From contig JBATKF010000419.1 of assembly GCA_049669185.1 (NCBI GenBank), positions 1-7,208 on the forward strand: a DNA stretch of 7,208 nucleotides, read 5' to 3'. The translations under genes and the position numbers were made by a program. Below are positions 1-5,504 of this stretch, in pieces. This DNA comes from Thiosocius sp049669185. GTDB lineage: Bacteria > Pseudomonadota > Gammaproteobacteria > Chromatiales > Chromatiaceae. Position 1 is the stretch's first letter, and the number at the start of each line of letters is the position of its first letter. Under the pieces are notes generated by a model. That model did not search any database. It saw nothing but the letters and a program-made list of their open reading frames with translations, and was not told where the DNA came from.

Positions 1-491
1 AAGCCCACCGCCAGCGGCACCACACCCCAGGCGATCAGCCGGCGCCGATTCTCACAGACACTCAGCAGCAATCCGCCCCACGGAATGCGTTCCACGAATC
101 TGGCCAGTGTCGGATAGCCGGCGCGCAACGTGGACAGGATTTGCAGGACCATCATCGGATAGATCAACACCAGGATCCACGCGCCCCACGACATCGGTGA
201 TGTGGGCTCGAAACTGGTGTAGAAGCGGAATACATGCAGCTTGTACTCCAGGTCCAGAAACAGCGTGGTCATGCCCAGAGACAGGACGATCGGCGCCCAC
301 AGTGCAAAGCGATTGTGGGCGAAGGTGAGGGTCTCTTCCTTGCGCCCGAGCACCGCCCAGGCGGCGAACAGCATGATCCCGGCCGCCATGCCGCCGAGAA
401 AGAGATAAAAGGCTATCTCCCAGGTCCAGATGCCGAGCGAGGGATCTACCTTGGCGTTGTAGCGGGCGGTTGCAAGGACTTCTTCCATCAT
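1..491 (-). CDS. psrC: PsrC/NrfD-like membrane anchor subunit, N-terminal 163 residues (3' end outside window)
   Basis: Quinone-interacting integral membrane subunit of the molybdenum complex. The open frame runs to the window edge, so the C-terminal part is missing. The protein starts MMEEVLATARYNAKVDPSLG; either of two adjacent ATG codons (491 or 488) may be used. Hydrophobic segments lie near residues 26-48 (YLFLGGMAAGIML), 62-81 and 102-121, and a fourth begins near 152. The stretch LDLEYKLHVFRFYTSF followed by PTSPMSWGAWIL (about 79-107) is characteristic of NrfD-family (PF03916-type) subunits of Psr, Soe and Nrf complexes. A GGGG just before the ATG is a modest ribosome site, and the 10-base spacing from the psrB-like gene indicates one operon. 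This anchor differs in type from the ten-helix DsrP/HybB-like protein encoded further upstream. Confidence 0.9.
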   Translation of the reverse strand, partial: MMEEVLATARYNAKVDPSLGIWTWEIAFYLFLGGMAAGIMLFAAWAVLGRKEETLTFAHNRFALWAPIVLSLGMTTLFLDLEYKLHVFRFYTSFEPTSPMSWGAWILVLIYPMMVLQILSTLRAGYPTLARFVERIPWGGLLLSVCENRRRLIAWGVVPLAVG

Positions 492-501
492 CCCCGCAGC
501 C

Positions 502-1044
502 TCACAGCAGGTAATACACGTGGGGCTGGTTACCGGTCTCCGGCATCAGCGTCTTGTAGCGGCGTTCGCGCAATAGCCGACTGACGCCGCTGTCGCGCTC
601 GTCCAGGATCCCAAAATGCATGCAGTGCGTCGGGCAACTGGATACGCAGGCCGGGTCCAGCCCCTGGTCGACACGGTGATGGCAGAAGGTGCATTTGTCG
701 ACGTAACCCTCTGGGTGCATGATCAGCCGCGCATCATAGGGGCATGCGGCGATGCAGGCCTTGCAGCCGGTGCATTTCTCCGCGGCGACCAGCACGATGT
801 TGGTGTCCTTCCAGTAATGACTCGCGCCGGTGGGGCAGCTGGTGACGCAGGTGGCGTGGCTGCAGTGATTGCAGCGCTCCGAGCGGAATTCAGTCTCCAG
901 ATTTGGATATTCGCCGCGGGTCGCCTCGACTATCCAGTCGCGGTTCAGCCCCGCCGGCACCTTGTTCTCGCTCTTGCAGGCTACGACGCAGTCGCCGCAG
1001 CCGATACAGGTGCGGGTGTCGATGACCATCGCATAGGTCGTCAT
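502..1044 (-). CDS. psrB: PsrB-like ferredoxin subunit with four [4Fe-4S] clusters
   Basis: Electron-transfer subunit of 180 residues linking the molybdenum subunit to the membrane anchor. Sixteen cysteines form four cluster motifs: C13-C16-C19-C23, C58-C61-C66-C70, C91-C94-C97-C101 and C118-C121-C133-C137. An extra cysteine lies at C141. The pattern and length match PsrB/PhsB/DmsB-type subunits. There is no signal peptide, which is normal because such subunits are carried across the membrane with their Tat-exported catalytic partner. The ATG at 1042-1044 is separated by one base from the TGA of the psrA-like gene (TGAcATG), so translation is almost surely coupled. The next gene begins 10 bases past its stop. 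All cluster ligands are intact, so no loss of function is apparent. Confidence 0.93.
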   Translation of the reverse strand: MTTYAMVIDTRTCIGCGDCVVACKSENKVPAGLNRDWIVEATRGEYPNLETEFRSERCNHCSHATCVTSCPTGASHYWKDTNIVLVAAEKCTGCKACIAACPYDARLIMHPEGYVDKCTFCHHRVDQGLDPACVSSCPTHCMHFGILDERDSGVSRLLRERRYKTLMPETGNQPHVYYLL

Positions 1045-1045
1045 G

Positions 1046-3235
1046 TCAGCTGACCTCGTTCGGTTTCACCAAGGTGACAAAACTCGCCCGCATGCCGGTG
1101 CCACCCATGATCGGATCGAGCTTGACGTTGTGCATCAACGCGGCGTCGTCCGCGCCCACCCCGCGGGCCAGGTGCTGGCGTTCATCGGTGTGGCCGAAGC
1201 CATGCACCATGAATATGGAATCGGGGCGGATGCGCTGGGTGACACGCACGCGGATACGGTTGCTGCGCGCGCCGTCGGGATTCTCGAGCTGTACGTAGTC
1301 GCCGTTGGCCACGCCCAGCTTGGCCGCGGCCGCGGGGTGCACCCAGACGGCGTTCTCCGGCATAAGCTCGAACAGCTGCGGATTATTGATGGTGCGCCCA
1401 AAGGTGTGGGCCGGTGATCGCCCGTAGTTGAGATGATAGTAACCCGGTGGTGGTCGATCGGGCGGCGTGTAACGAGGCAGGGGATCCTGGCCGACATCGG
1501 CGAGTAGGCTCGAGTAGAGTTCGATCTTTCCGCTGGGGGTGTTGAAGCGGACGGGTTGGCCCTCCTGGAAGTAGAGTGCGGTCTTGCGCGGAAAACGCTT
1601 GACGCCGAGTTGCTCCATCTCGAGCAGCGAGGATCCGATCTGTCGCAGTTGCCAGTCGATTACCTCGCGGTAGTCCTGCCAGGGGAAATACTCACCCAGC
1701 CCGAGGCGCTCCGCGATGCCCTTGGCCATCCACCAGGCCGGCTTGGTCTGGTGACTCGGCTCGAAGGCCGGCATGCGCAATGCCAGCGTGGGCATGCGTT
1801 CCGGTTTGTTGCGCAAGTCGTCATAGCGTTCGAGATAGGTGCATTCGGGCAGTACGACATCGGCGAAGCCGGTGATCTCCGCCGGCATGGTATCCACCAC
1901 GACCATCAGATCGAGCGACTGCGCGGCCGCCTTGATCTGCTCAGTTGCGCCGGGCAGTGTCATCGGCAGGTTGGTGGCATAGACGAACCAGCCCTTGAAG
2001 AAGGCATCCTCACCGACCGAGTGCTCCACCAGCTTGTTGCTGATGCCGGTGCCGACCAGCGGGTAGTCGCCCTGCACCTTGGCCTTCCAGTCGGTCGCCG
2101 GCTTGGGGGGCTTCGGCGCCGGATACTCGGGCAGGTCGACCTTCTCCTGGGTATAGAAGCCGCCTGGACGCCCCCAGGAGCCGAGCAGGGCGTTGAGGAT
2201 CGCGATTGCCCGGCAGCGCTGGGTATCGTCGCCGTACCAGGTCACATGTCGGCCGGGGTGGACCAACGTGGCCGGGGCGGCATGCGCCATTGTGCGTGCC
2301 GTCTCACGGATGCTGGCCGGATCAAGCCCGGTCTCCAGATAGGCCCACTCGGGATTGAAGGGCTGCACATGCTGGACCAGTTGTTCGAAGCCGGCGCAGT
2401 GCTGCGCCACGTACTCGCGATCGTAGAGATCCTCGTTGATCAGCACATTCGTCCAGGCGAGCAACAGCGCGATGTCCGTGCCGGGCTTGATCGGTAGCCA
2501 GTGCCTCGACTTAGAGGCCGCGACCGAAAAGCGCGGGTCGACGGTGATCAGCGTCGCCCCCCGGTCCAGGGCCCGGGTCAGTGTCTGCACCTGGCTGTTG
2601 TGGAGGTTCTCGCCGATATGCGAGCCGATCAGTACGATGCACCGGGAGTTCGCCATGTCCGTGCGGTCCGGTGACCCGACGCTCTCACCGTAGGTCAGGC
2701 CGAAGGCCGTTTCGCGGGGTCCGCGGCATTGTGCAAACGAGGGATGCGCATAGGCGTCGGAGCCGAAGGCCTGCAGCATACGGCGGAAGTAGTCACCGCC
2801 GCCGCCGTGCGAAAACAGCGCGATGCGATCCTTGCCATGCTGTTCTCCGATCAACTGCATCTTGTCCGCGATGAAATCGAAGGCCTCGTCCCAGGACACC
2901 GGCTTGAAGCGCTGGCCGCCACCCTCGGTGACCCTGAGCAAGGGCTGCCTGAGGCGATCGGGGTCCAGGTAGGCGCCGATGCCGCCGGTGCCGCGGGTGC
3001 ACAGACGACCGTCGCAGTGCGGGTCGTCGGGGTGGCCCACGACCTTCCAAGGCCTGTCGTCTTCCTGATACAGCGTGGCCGCGCACTGCCAGAAACACAT
3101 ATTGCAGACCGTGGGGCTGGTGGTCACCCGGCCTGTTCCCGGCAGCGGCGTGCTGGCGCACCCGCCGAGCAGTGTCGGCATGGCACCGGCCGCCCCGAGG
3201 GCGGCCGAGATCTTCAGAAACTTCCGTCGGTTCAT
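1046..3235 (-). CDS. psrA: PsrA/PhsA-like molybdopterin oxidoreductase catalytic subunit, Tat-exported
   Basis: Catalytic subunit of 729 residues in the DMSO-reductase superfamily; members of this branch act on polysulfide, thiosulfate or related oxyanions. Residues 1-30 form a Tat signal (NRRKFLKIS) ending in LLGGC26, which also resembles a lipobox. A [4Fe-4S] site follows: C44-x2-C47-x3-C51 and C79. C170 in the FAQCRGPRE segment is at the place where PsrA/PhsA/ArrA-type enzymes have a cysteine ligand to molybdenum. The C-terminal cofactor-binding domain (about 600-729) contains YGRSPAHTFGRT and DPIMGGTGM, typical of the Psr/Phs/Arx branch. Length is close to PsrA and PhsA. Start 3235 is chosen for the Tat motif; an in-frame extension to 3373 would bury it and overlap the rhodanese gene. 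The Tat signal argues against SoeA, whose complex faces the cytoplasm. The symbol marks the family; substrate and direction (reduction or oxidation) are not shown by sequence. The psrB-like gene begins 1 base after the stop. Confidence 0.88.
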   Translation of the reverse strand: MNRRKFLKISAALGAAGAMPTLLGGCASTPLPGTGRVTTSPTVCNMCFWQCAATLYQEDDRPWKVVGHPDDPHCDGRLCTRGTGGIGAYLDPDRLRQPLLRVTEGGGQRFKPVSWDEAFDFIADKMQLIGEQHGKDRIALFSHGGGGDYFRRMLQAFGSDAYAHPSFAQCRGPRETAFGLTYGESVGSPDRTDMANSRCIVLIGSHIGENLHNSQVQTLTRALDRGATLITVDPRFSVAASKSRHWLPIKPGTDIALLLAWTNVLINEDLYDREYVAQHCAGFEQLVQHVQPFNPEWAYLETGLDPASIRETARTMAHAAPATLVHPGRHVTWYGDDTQRCRAIAILNALLGSWGRPGGFYTQEKVDLPEYPAPKPPKPATDWKAKVQGDYPLVGTGISNKLVEHSVGEDAFFKGWFVYATNLPMTLPGATEQIKAAAQSLDLMVVVDTMPAEITGFADVVLPECTYLERYDDLRNKPERMPTLALRMPAFEPSHQTKPAWWMAKGIAERLGLGEYFPWQDYREVIDWQLRQIGSSLLEMEQLGVKRFPRKTALYFQEGQPVRFNTPSGKIELYSSLLADVGQDPLPRYTPPDRPPPGYYHLNYGRSPAHTFGRTINNPQLFELMPENAVWVHPAAAAKLGVANGDYVQLENPDGARSNRIRVRVTQRIRPDSIFMVHGFGHTDERQHLARGVGADDAALMHNVKLDPIMGGTGMRASFVTLVKPNEVS

Positions 3236-3238
3236 ACT

Positions 3239-3270
3239 GCTTGATCTTGAAGCTACTAGATCTTGAAGCT
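3239..3270 (-). repeat. 16-bp imperfect tandem duplication at the rhodanese/psrA junction
   Basis: Two adjacent 16-base units, AGCTTCAAGATCTAGT (3270-3255) and AGCTTCAAGATCAAGC (3254-3239), agree at 14 of 16 positions. The first unit encodes the last residues SFKI and the stop of the rhodanese gene. The second fills nearly the whole 20-base gap and ends 3 bases before the psrA-like ATG. No good Shine-Dalgarno is present in this gap, so translation of psrA may depend on coupling to the gene before. Confidence 0.8.
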
Positions 3271-4545
3271 GCCGTCCTTTTCGATGGTGACGGTTTCGTT
3301 GAGGTAGCGGTTCTTGATGCCCTTCGCGCTCAGTGTCTGATGCGCCATCTCGGCCCGGATGCCGTTGGCACAATAGATCAAGATCTCTTTATCCGCGGGC
3401 AGCTCGGCCATCATGTCTTCGAGCTTCTCCAACGGGATGTGCCGTGCCCCCTTGATAATGCCCGTGGCGGCCTCCTGGTCGGTGCGCACATCGATGAGCA
3501 TCACACCGTCACCGGCCTGTTGCAGGGCCATGAACTCCTTGGGGTCGATGGCGCCGGGGGCGAGCTTCTTCTCATAGACGATCTGGGTGGCCGCTGGCCC
3601 GCTCTCGGTGGGGAGGCCTGCCGCCTGCCAGGCCGCAAAGCCGTCTTTGAGCACGGTGGTATTACCATAACCCCAGGTGCGCAGTTCCTTGTAGGCCAGC
3701 AGCGCCTCCTTGGCGGTATGGCTGTCGGCGTACACGGTTACCGGTGCACGCTGATCGGAGACGCCCGGCAGTTCGGCCACCACCTTGCGCTTGATGAAAT
3801 CCTGGGTCATCCCCTGCAGCTCCGCGGTCGGCATCGCCACCGCGCCCTTGATGTGCGACTGGCCGCTCTGTGCCTTTTCGCGCACGTCGAGGATCACGTG
3901 CTCGGGATCCAGGTGGTTCGCCAGCCAGGCGGCCTCGGCATGCACCGGCAGCTTGGCCTTTTTCCATCCCGGCAGACCGGCCTGGTAGCCCTTGAGATTG
4001 GTATAGCCGGCCGCCTGCGCGATCTTCACTGCATCACCGGTGTAGGGACAGGTGGGGCCACCGCAATAGAATATGAGTAGGGCGTTCTTGTCTTCCGGCA
4101 GCCGGCTCAGAAAATCCTTGTCCTTGGGGAAGGCCGACTTGGCGCTGGGCACATGGCCCGCGCCGAAGCGTTTGCCTGGGCGCGCATCGTACAGGTGATA
4201 GGGTTGGCCCCCGGTCATGATGCCGAGGAGTTGTTTGACATCGATCTCCACGCCCGGCGGCAGGCCGAACACGATCTTCTTGATGCTGCTGGCCGGCTTG
4301 CCAGGCTCCCGCTGCACCTCGATGAGGTCGGGTGGACCGAGTTCCTTCAGGCCAGACGCGCCGTCGTACTGGGTATTTGCGTCGGTACGCACAACGACCT
4401 TGCTGACCGACTTGTCCTTGGCCTGCACCTCGATCTGAATCGTGCCCGCCTGCTGCGAAACCACGGCAATGCGCCCCTTGACCGTTTCCGCCTGTGCCGC
4501 CCCAAGGTAAGCCACGAGGGAGAGTAAAAGGAACAGCTTGTGCAT
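3256..4545 (-). CDS. secreted triple-rhodanese sulfurtransferase-like protein with OB-like N-terminal domain
   Basis: Probable periplasmic sulfane-sulfur carrier or transferase of 429 residues. Residues 1-19 form a Sec signal peptide (MHKLFLL...GAAQA, cleavage before E20). Residues 20-93 form a small beta-rich domain resembling OB-fold/DUF5666-type domains. Three rhodanese repeats follow. The first (about 103-200) has LYDARP and the loop C161-GGPT-C166, so a second cysteine sits within the active loop. The second (about 202-315) keeps the fold signatures (ILDVRE, GFAAWQAAGLP) but reads YADSHTAKEA where the catalytic cysteine loop should be, so it is probably inactive. The third (about 330-429) has LIDVRT and a normal loop, C392-ANGIRA. 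ATG 4545 is preferred over longer in-frame starts (4557, 4713) because it begins the signal peptide and has a well-spaced GGAG. The psrA-like gene starts 20 bases after its stop. The pairing recalls Wolinella Sud, a periplasmic rhodanese that feeds polysulfide sulfur to Psr. Substrate and direction are inferred. Confidence 0.88.
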   Translation of the reverse strand: MHKLFLLLSLVAYLGAAQAETVKGRIAVVSQQAGTIQIEVQAKDKSVSKVVVRTDANTQYDGASGLKELGPPDLIEVQREPGKPASSIKKIVFGLPPGVEIDVKQLLGIMTGGQPYHLYDARPGKRFGAGHVPSAKSAFPKDKDFLSRLPEDKNALLIFYCGGPTCPYTGDAVKIAQAAGYTNLKGYQAGLPGWKKAKLPVHAEAAWLANHLDPEHVILDVREKAQSGQSHIKGAVAMPTAELQGMTQDFIKRKVVAELPGVSDQRAPVTVYADSHTAKEALLAYKELRTWGYGNTTVLKDGFAAWQAAGLPTESGPAATQIVYEKKLAPGAIDPKEFMALQQAGDGVMLIDVRTDQEAATGIIKGARHIPLEKLEDMMAELPADKEILIYCANGIRAEMAHQTLSAKGIKNRYLNETVTIEKDGSFKI

Positions 4546-4551
4546 GAAAGA

Positions 4552-4555
4552 CTCC
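4552..4555 (-). promoter_or_regulatory. Shine-Dalgarno that fixes the rhodanese start
   Basis: GGAG lies 6 bases before the ATG at 4545. It overlaps an in-frame upstream ATG at 4557, which therefore cannot use it. This supports initiation at 4545, directly at the signal peptide. Confidence 0.65.
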
Positions 4556-4581
4556 ATAGATCTGTGATGATTGCGGCCAGG

Positions 4582-4601
4582 TGTCCTGGAAAATATGGAC
4601 A
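4582..4601. promoter_or_regulatory. short inverted repeat upstream of the rhodanese gene
   Basis: TGTCC-N10-GGACA encloses a CATATT hexamer (4592-4597, minus strand) that could serve as a -10 about 45 bases before the rhodanese start. No good -35 is found at the proper distance. Five-base arms occur often by chance, so this is only a weak candidate control site. Confidence 0.18.
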
Positions 4602-4699
4602 TCGGCCCGGCCGCATAACGCGGCGTGATTAAGCGCAAGGCGCGCCATTTGTCGAATCCGGTGACGCCCGCCAGATTCTTCTCGATCGACCGACGCCAA

Positions 4700-4724
4700 G
4701 GCCGGCAGCCCATGGCTGCCGGCC
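4700..4724 (-). terminator. 11-bp GC-rich hairpin between rubrerythrin and rhodanese genes
   Basis: A perfect 11-bp inverted repeat, GGCCGGCAGCC and its complement, flanks a 3-nt loop (4711-4713). It lies about 70 bases past the rubrerythrin stop. The transcript would form a very stable hairpin, but only two T residues follow on the minus strand, so a classical Rho-independent terminator is doubtful. It could be an attenuating or 3'-end stabilising structure that lowers read-through into the rhodanese-psr genes. Apart from these two hairpins, a weak inverted repeat at 4582-4601 and the Shine-Dalgarno of the next gene, the 249-base gap shows no convincing gene. Confidence 0.35.
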
Positions 4725-4749
4725 CATCAGGTCATAAAGGCAAGACCGC

Positions 4750-4769
4750 GGGGCTGTAGATTAAGCCCC
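4750..4769 (-). terminator. weak stem-loop downstream of the rubrerythrin gene
   Basis: GGGGCT (4750-4755) and AGCCCC (4764-4769) form a 6-bp stem with an 8-nt loop, 25 bases past the rubrerythrin stop. On the minus strand it is followed by GCGGTCTTGCCTTTAT, which is only partly T-rich, so it is at best a weak intrinsic terminator. It may work together with the longer hairpin just downstream. Confidence 0.25.
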
Positions 4770-4794
4770 CAGGCCTTGTCCGCCTGTGTTGTAC

Positions 4795-5358
4795 TCAGTG
4801 CGCAGCGGCCTGGACCTGACCGGACTGGAACTCGTGTAGTGCGGCACGGAACCACTCGGCGTGTTCCGCCTCGGAATCGACCACGCGTTGGTAGACTTCG
4901 GCCTCCTTGAGGTCGCCGCGTGCCCGCGCCTGATCGCGGAAACGTGGATAGATATCCTGATACTCCCGCTCTTCCACCGAGATCGCCACCTTGAGCGCCT
5001 TCTCGACTACGCCTTCCGGATTCTGGGCGATCAATGCGTCACAGTTGGCACGAATGGTGGTCAGCGCATCGATGGCGCGCTGGGTATCTTCGCCGCGTGC
5101 CGGTACACCGATATCGTCATAGAGTTCACGCAGCCAGACGGCGTGCAGCTTCTCCTCGCCGGCCACCTTCATGAACAGGGTCGCCAGCTGCGGATAACCT
5201 GCTGTCCTGGCCCAACGCGCAAATTCCGGATACATGATCTGGTTCTCGTATTCTTCAACGTCCACGAACGACTGGGCCGTCTTGGTCCTGTCCGCGGACT
5301 GCTGTGCCGCCGCGAAGCACTCGAAAATCATGTCTTCGGTAATCTCAGGTTTGATCAT
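4795..5358 (-). CDS. rubrerythrin-like diiron protein without rubredoxin domain
   Basis: Four-helix-bundle diiron protein of 187 residues, probably cytoplasmic as no signal peptide is seen. Rubrerythrins reduce hydrogen peroxide, and the short erythrin-type members are less well defined. The diiron pattern occurs twice. The first half has E36 seven residues before the Y43-P44 pair and E69-x2-H72. The second half has E129/E130 before Y137-P138 and E163-x2-H166. These match the E...ExxH repeats of canonical rubrerythrin. The C-terminal rubredoxin CxxC pairs are absent: only C14 and C106 occur, and the protein ends in an AAAH tail, so electrons must come from a separate donor. The start at 5358 has a good Shine-Dalgarno, GGAGA at 5366-5370. 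The gene has its own candidate promoter and lies between two quinone-linked Fe-S modules. Protection of their metal centres against peroxide is a reasonable inference. Confidence 0.88.
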   Translation of the reverse strand: MIKPEITEDMIFECFAAAQQSADRTKTAQSFVDVEEYENQIMYPEFARWARTAGYPQLATLFMKVAGEEKLHAVWLRELYDDIGVPARGEDTQRAIDALTTIRANCDALIAQNPEGVVEKALKVAISVEEREYQDIYPRFRDQARARGDLKEAEVYQRVVDSEAEHAEWFRAALHEFQSGQVQAAAH

Positions 5359-5380
5359 TATTCATTCTCCACGTGATGGG

Positions 5381-5397
5381 TGGGCCAGGCCGGCCCA
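5381..5397 (-). other. small stem-loop in the rubrerythrin leader
   Basis: TGGGCC and GGCCCA arms of 6 bp flank a 5-nt loop. In the mRNA this hairpin would sit about 11 nt upstream of the Shine-Dalgarno bases (GGAGA at 5366-5370). It could stabilise the 5' leader or affect ribosome access. In GC-rich DNA such a short stem may also be chance. Confidence 0.25.
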
Positions 5398-5430
5398 GTT
5401 TACCTTTTGGGCAACCAAATAATGCGAAAC

Positions 5431-5455
5431 GCGACATCGATTGTAAACATGTCGC
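5431..5455. promoter_or_regulatory. candidate operator: 7-bp inverted repeat around the -10
   Basis: A perfect inverted repeat GCGACAT-N11-ATGTCGC (half-sites 5431-5437 and 5449-5455) encloses the candidate -10 at 5440-5445 and covers the expected transcription start. The half-site centres are 18 bp apart. This spacing and position would suit a dimeric repressor that blocks RNA polymerase. The regulator is unknown, and no regulator gene lies in the window. Confidence 0.4.
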
Positions 5456-5467
5456 CTGCCACTGCAA
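5440..5467 (-). promoter_or_regulatory. candidate sigma70-type promoter for the rubrerythrin gene
   Basis: Read on the minus strand, a -35 like TTGCAG (5462-5467) is separated by 16 bases from a -10 TACAAT (5440-5445). The -10 matches the consensus at five of six positions and the -35 at three of six. Transcription would start near 5433 and give a leader of about 75 nt before the rubrerythrin start. It lies in the 146-base gap after the membrane subunit gene, where a new transcript start is expected. The assignment rests on sequence pattern only. Confidence 0.45.
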
Positions 5468-5504
5468 CCGATCGGACGTCTGTCGGTGACCAGGCAATGA
5501 TAGT

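Noticed and set aside
1556..2497. 313-residue plus-strand open frame opposite the psrA-like gene
   Set aside because: It lies fully antisense to a clearly recognised gene and shows no domain, signal or Fe-S motif. Long antisense frames are expected in GC-rich DNA.
1046..3235. Identity as SoeA (cytoplasmic sulfite dehydrogenase)
   Set aside because: SoeABC faces the cytoplasm and SoeA lacks a Tat signal, whereas this protein has one; its length and C-terminal motifs also fit the Psr/Phs branch better.
3236..3373. N-terminal extension of the psrA-like frame
   Set aside because: It would put 46 polar residues ahead of a textbook Tat signal and overlap the end of the rhodanese gene.
3172..4080. 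302-residue plus-strand open frame opposite the rhodanese and psrA start region
   Set aside because: It crosses two genuine minus-strand genes and has a low-complexity composition with no recognisable family features.
4610..4624. GCCGC-ATAAC-GCGGC mini-hairpin upstream of the rhodanese gene
   Set aside because: A five-base GC stem is expected by chance in this composition and has no positional support.
4625..4660. Possible sigma54 promoter (TGGCGC...TTGCGC on the minus strand)
   Set aside because: The GG and GC elements are separated by 8 bases rather than the required 10.
4546..4713. N-terminal extension of the rhodanese frame
   Set aside because: It would bury the Sec signal peptide, and the GGAG sits properly for the ATG at 4545.
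4861..5376. 171-residue plus-strand open frame opposite the rubrerythrin gene
   Set aside because: Shadow of the rubrerythrin coding frame, with no supporting features.
5468..5488. ACCGA...TCGGT repeat after the ten-helix membrane gene as a terminator
   Set aside because: The stem has only five base pairs, a long loop and no following T-run.
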